Shown in pieces: positions 31,755-33,769 of a DNA stretch of 33,769 nucleotides; the stretch's first letter is position 1, and every line of letters begins with the position of its first letter. The notes below the pieces were generated by a model that saw only the letters and a list, made by a program, of their open reading frames with translations, did no database searches and had not been told where the DNA came from. Made by a program: the position numbers and the translations under genes. The stretch comes from Myxococcaceae bacterium (lineage in GTDB: Bacteria > Myxococcota > Myxococcia > Myxococcales > Myxococcaceae). The stretch lies in the NCBI GenBank assembly GCA_003818285.1, contig RPRB01000033.1:1-33769 (forward strand), read 5' to 3'.

Positions 31755-32285
31755 TCATCCGGCGGTGCGGAGGTGCGAGTAGGCGACCCAGGCGAGGGCG
31801 TCGAAGCTCGGGACCTCGATTCGGGCGCCGGTCCGTTGCCGCCAGCGTCCCGCCCAGGTCCGGAAGGCGTCGAGCTGCTCCGGCGCCGGCGAGACGACCG
31901 GTCGGGCGACCTTGATCCGGTTCATCGCGTCGAGCGGCGCGATTCCACGCGCGACGAGGACGCACAGCGCCAGGAGCGCGCTCCTCCCGACGCCGTGCTC
32001 GCAGTGGATGAGCACCCGCGTGCCGGCGTCGAGGCGGGTCCGGACCCATTCCACCCCTTCGTCGATCATCCGGGGCGAGATCGCGCAGCAGTCCTCGGTG
32101 GGCAGGTGGAGGAACTCGAGGCCGTGCACGCGCAGCGTCGCCTCGTCGTCACAGGTCTCCACCCGGAGGTCGACGATGGCTCCGATTCCCTCGCGGTGCG
32201 CGAGATGCTCCGCCGCCTCCATGGGGAAGCGGCCGCCTACCGCCAGTCGCTCGCCGATCCAGTTGAAGTTGAAAGCCGAACGCAT
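31755..32285 (-). CDS. Dual-specificity / tyrosine protein phosphatase
   Basis: A 176-residue protein with ATG at 32285. The signature HCEHGVGRS (94-102) gives nucleophile Cys95 and phosphate-binding Arg101 in HCx5R, and Asp65 in LPTEDCCA is a candidate general acid. Size and layout (VGGRFPMEAAEHL at the start, IVDLRVETCDD) fit small dual-specificity phosphatases. The frame is open far upstream (to 32720), but those residues lack family resemblance. The gene ends 67 bp before the Ser/Thr kinase gene, same strand, so the two could be made together as an opposing pair. The substrate is unknown. Confidence 0.85.
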   Translation of the reverse strand: MRSAFNFNWIGERLAVGGRFPMEAAEHLAHREGIGAIVDLRVETCDDEATLRVHGLEFLHLPTEDCCAISPRMIDEGVEWVRTRLDAGTRVLIHCEHGVGRSALLALCVLVARGIAPLDAMNRIKVARPVVSPAPEQLDAFRTWAGRWRQRTGARIEVPSFDALAWVAYSHLRTAG

Positions 32286-32397
32286 GGTCGGCGCACACCC
32301 TACGCACGCTCCGCGGAAAAATGCGACGCGCACCGCCGTTGCTCGGCAGCAGACCGTCGCGGCGCCCGGAGGACCGACCCCACCTCGGTCGGACAGG

Positions 32398-32570
32398 GAC
32401 CTTTGCGTCTTCGGCCTCGCGCCTCGTCTTCGTGGGGCAACGGGCAGGCGACGCTTTCGCGCGGGCTCATCGCCGCGCTGGGACGGCTGGCCCATCGGGT
32501 GACGTTCTTCGAGCGGGACGCGCCCCTGGGACGCCGCACACCTTGACGTCACCGAGCTCCAGAGCTGTCC
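32398..32570 (+). pseudogene. Glycosyltransferase (CgeB-like) N-terminal remnant with two frameshifts
   Basis: Three frames together spell the start of a CgeB-like glycosyltransferase. CVFGLA (32404-32421) is joined by loss of one base near 32422 to SSSWGNGQATLSRGLIAAL (from 32424), which runs to HRVTFFERDAP. An extra C in the run 32523-32526 then shifts it to WDAAHLDVTELQSC (from 32527). The family start is recalled as VFGLSxSSSWGNGHAT followed by FxERDVPWYAAHRDL. Beyond about 32570 no resemblance is seen and the rest of the gene, normally more than 300 residues, is missing. It is a decayed fragment, not a functional gene; the start codon is also not evident. Confidence 0.65.
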
Positions 32571-32830
32571 CAGCGCACTGCGACCGAACCGGCGGTCCCC
32601 TACGCCGGGCAGCGCTGACGCGAACGCAGCGTGTCCTGCGCGCGTGCCTGGCCGCGCATCCGAGATAAACGCGATGCACTGCGCACCCCCTCGGTGAAGA
32701 GCCCCGGCATGCAGAGGCACATGCAGAACGCGCAGAAGGGTTCTGGCATGAAGCCCTGAGGAAGGGCACCGCCGCCGGCTTGCTGCTCGGGCCTCGACTC
32801 CTCGCCGGGCGGCTCCGGCCGGCGGGGCAC

Positions 32831-32962
32831 GATCGAACGCCCAGAGGTTATAGCCACAACCTGCACTCAGGGCGAAGTCGCTCGACCAGCGTCTCAGCGG
32901 TTACGGTTGGGTTCCACGCACTCAGGGTCCAAGTTGTGGCTATAACCTCTGGGCGTTCGATC
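32831..32962. repeat. 132-bp element with perfect 30-bp terminal inverted repeats
   Basis: Positions 32831-32860 and 32933-32962 are perfect reverse complements over 30 bases (left copy begins GATCGAACGC, right copy ends GCGTTCGATC). The 72-bp interior has no open gene but carries a direct repeat, GCACTCAGGG, at 32863-32872 and 32918-32927. It could be a miniature inverted-repeat transposable element, a mobile hairpin (cruciform) or the stem of a structured RNA. No target-site duplication is obvious next to either end. The repeat arms are AT-richer than the surroundings. Confidence 0.75.
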
Positions 32963-32996
32963 TCCCTCGGCCGCCCCGGACACCTGTCGGTGCAGC

Positions 32997-33011
32997 AGAG
33001 CTCCTAGCTCT
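32997..33011. other. Small perfect hairpin
   Basis: AGAGCT (32997-33002) pairs with AGCTCT (33006-33011) around a 3-nt loop, close to the right end of the inverted-repeat element. Its role is unknown; it could act as a weak terminator in the gap. The following 33012-33213 shows no gene and no other structure. Confidence 0.3.
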
Positions 33012-33213
33012 CGGCGGGGGCGCCGCAAGGTGTGTGGCCCCCCGAACTCTGGTGGCGTTCGATGAATCGCGCCTGCCCCCGGAGCGTTCGAGACCTCGCA
33101 GGCCGTTGCACGAGCGCGAGCGGGTTGGAGTGGACGGAGCCCGGGGCCGGCCCAGGAGCAGCCGTTCCATCCGGACCTGAGCGGCGCCCGCGTGGCTCGG
33201 CTTCGTCAGTCCC

Positions 33214-33320
33214 CCAGCCCCGATGCGGGGCTCCTCGCTGTCGAGCACTCCCGCCAGGTGAGCGCCGCCAGCTGACGGGCGACCGCGACACCGCTCCGGT
33301 CGTGCGTCCCGAGGCCGCGC
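33214..33320 (-). pseudogene. Degenerate duplicate of the acyl-CoA dehydrogenase 3' end
   Basis: On the minus strand this piece reads DRSGVAVARQLAAL and then, in another frame, LAGVLDSEEPRIGA. The intact neighbour ends DRSGVAVARQLVAL...LVGVMDTDEARVVA. At DNA level 33259-33302 matches 33397-33440 with three differences in 44 bases, and a gap of about 13 bases explains the frame change. It is a second, broken copy of the last 35 or so codons, lying in tandem behind the stop of the intact gene. Confidence 0.65.
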
Positions 33321-33325
33321 GCGCT

Positions 33326-33769
33326 CTACTCCTCGAGTCTCGCCACGACACGGGCCTCGTCGGTGTCCATGACTCCAACGAGGTCCGGCACCGGGCTGAG
33401 CGCCACGAGCTGACGGGCGACCGCGACGCCGCTCCGGTCGCCCCGTCCCAGCAGCCATTGCGCGTGCTCGGCCGCGAGCGCCAGCTGCAGCGCCCGTCCG
33501 ATGGCCATCGAGAACCGCCGCGCCCCACCCTCGAGCTCGGCCGGGCCCGCCTGGTGCGCCACGCCGAACCATCCACCCGCCGCGTCCATCAGCGCCCGCG
33601 CCCTCGACCGGACCGGCGCGAGCGCCTCGTCGGTGGCGATGCCCAACGCCCGGCTCAGCTCCGCGTCCACGTCGCGCAGCCCCGCCTCGCCGGTGAGCGC
33701 GCGCAGCAGATCCAGCGAGAGGACGTTGGTCGTCCCCTCCCAGATGGGGAGCACCTGCGCATCCCGCAG
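33326..33769 (-). CDS. Acyl-CoA dehydrogenase, C-terminal part
   Basis: Partial gene cut by the right edge; 147 codons remain. The frame opens at the edge with LRDAQVLPIWEGTTNVLSLD, the conserved C-terminal FAD/substrate motif of acyl-CoA dehydrogenases (R, then IxEGTTNV with the Glu found in this position in several subfamilies). A helical C-terminal extension follows (SRARALMDAAGGWFGVAHQA, FSMAIGRALQLALAAEHAQW) of the kind seen in AidB-like and long acyl-CoA dehydrogenases. These flavoenzymes introduce a double bond next to the CoA thioester. The GTG at 33754 is not a start, since the motif runs past it. Confidence 0.88.
   Translation of the reverse strand: MRDAQVLPIWEGTTNVLSLDLLRALTGEAGLRDVDAELSRALGIATDEALAPVRSRARALMDAAGGWFGVAHQAGPAELEGGARRFSMAIGRALQLALAAEHAQWLLGRGDRSGVAVARQLVALSPVPDLVGVMDTDEARVVARLEE

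Noticed and set aside
32600-32866. Minus-strand open frame with a Cys/Met-rich segment (CAFCMCLCMPGLF)
   Set aside because: It runs into the inverted-repeat element and the glycosyltransferase remnant, has no ribosome-binding site that stands out and no recognised family; treated as non-coding.
32940-33576. Minus-strand open frames through the region left of and under the acyl-CoA dehydrogenase end
   Set aside because: The only recognisable resemblance comes from the duplicated dehydrogenase tail, already explained as a broken copy.

Overview
The window is high-GC DNA (about 70% by eye) with the long antisense open frames typical of such genomes. The best taxonomic clue is a block at about 0.8-11 kb that matches, in gene order and domain types, the gltD-E-F-G-H (or paralogous nfsD-H) genes of myxobacteria. 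Together with a Hanks-type kinase carrying a beta-propeller sensor, secreted lipoproteins and GTG starts, this points to Myxococcota, possibly near Anaeromyxobacter. The genus is an inference.

Layout. 1-698: 3' end of an S9 prolyl-oligopeptidase-like gene. 760-10951 (minus strand): a seven-gene run with gltD-like TPR protein, gltE-like TPR lipoprotein, small periplasmic gltF-like protein, gltG-like FHA/TonB-tail protein, gltH-like outer-membrane barrel, an RGG-rich repeat protein and a small membrane protein. These would build an envelope-spanning gliding or spore-coat type machine. 11132-12673 (plus): a small protein and a zinc-ribbon DnaC/IstB-like ATPase whose Walker A lysine is Gln. 12758-15628 (plus): SpoIID/LytB-like protein, VOC protein, HxlR-type regulator and GNAT acetyltransferase. 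15691-16848 (minus): aspartate kinase. 16966-21555 (plus): a GldA/GldF/GldG-type ABC operon ending in a DUF4340 protein, behind a recognisable promoter. 21598-23096 (minus): ABM monooxygenase and an NAD-dependent epimerase whose catalytic Tyr reads as Ser.

23331-28834 (plus): five genes that all overlap: a beta-propeller lipoprotein, an unknown lipoprotein, an ECF sigma factor, a zinc-finger anti-sigma factor with a periplasmic DUF4384-like domain, and a secreted caspase-family protein with an EF-hand loop and a C-terminal outer-membrane-barrel-like region. This is the best candidate for an undescribed envelope-to-transcription signalling or proteolysis system. 29003-32285 (minus): a tyrosine/dual-specificity phosphatase followed by a Ser/Thr kinase with a propeller sensor.

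32286-33325 has no intact gene and looks like a decay zone. It holds a glycosyltransferase remnant with two frameshifts, a 132-bp element bounded by perfect 30-bp inverted repeats, and a degenerate copy of the tail of the neighbouring acyl-CoA dehydrogenase gene, which runs off the right edge (33326-33769, minus). No tRNA, rRNA or CRISPR array was seen.
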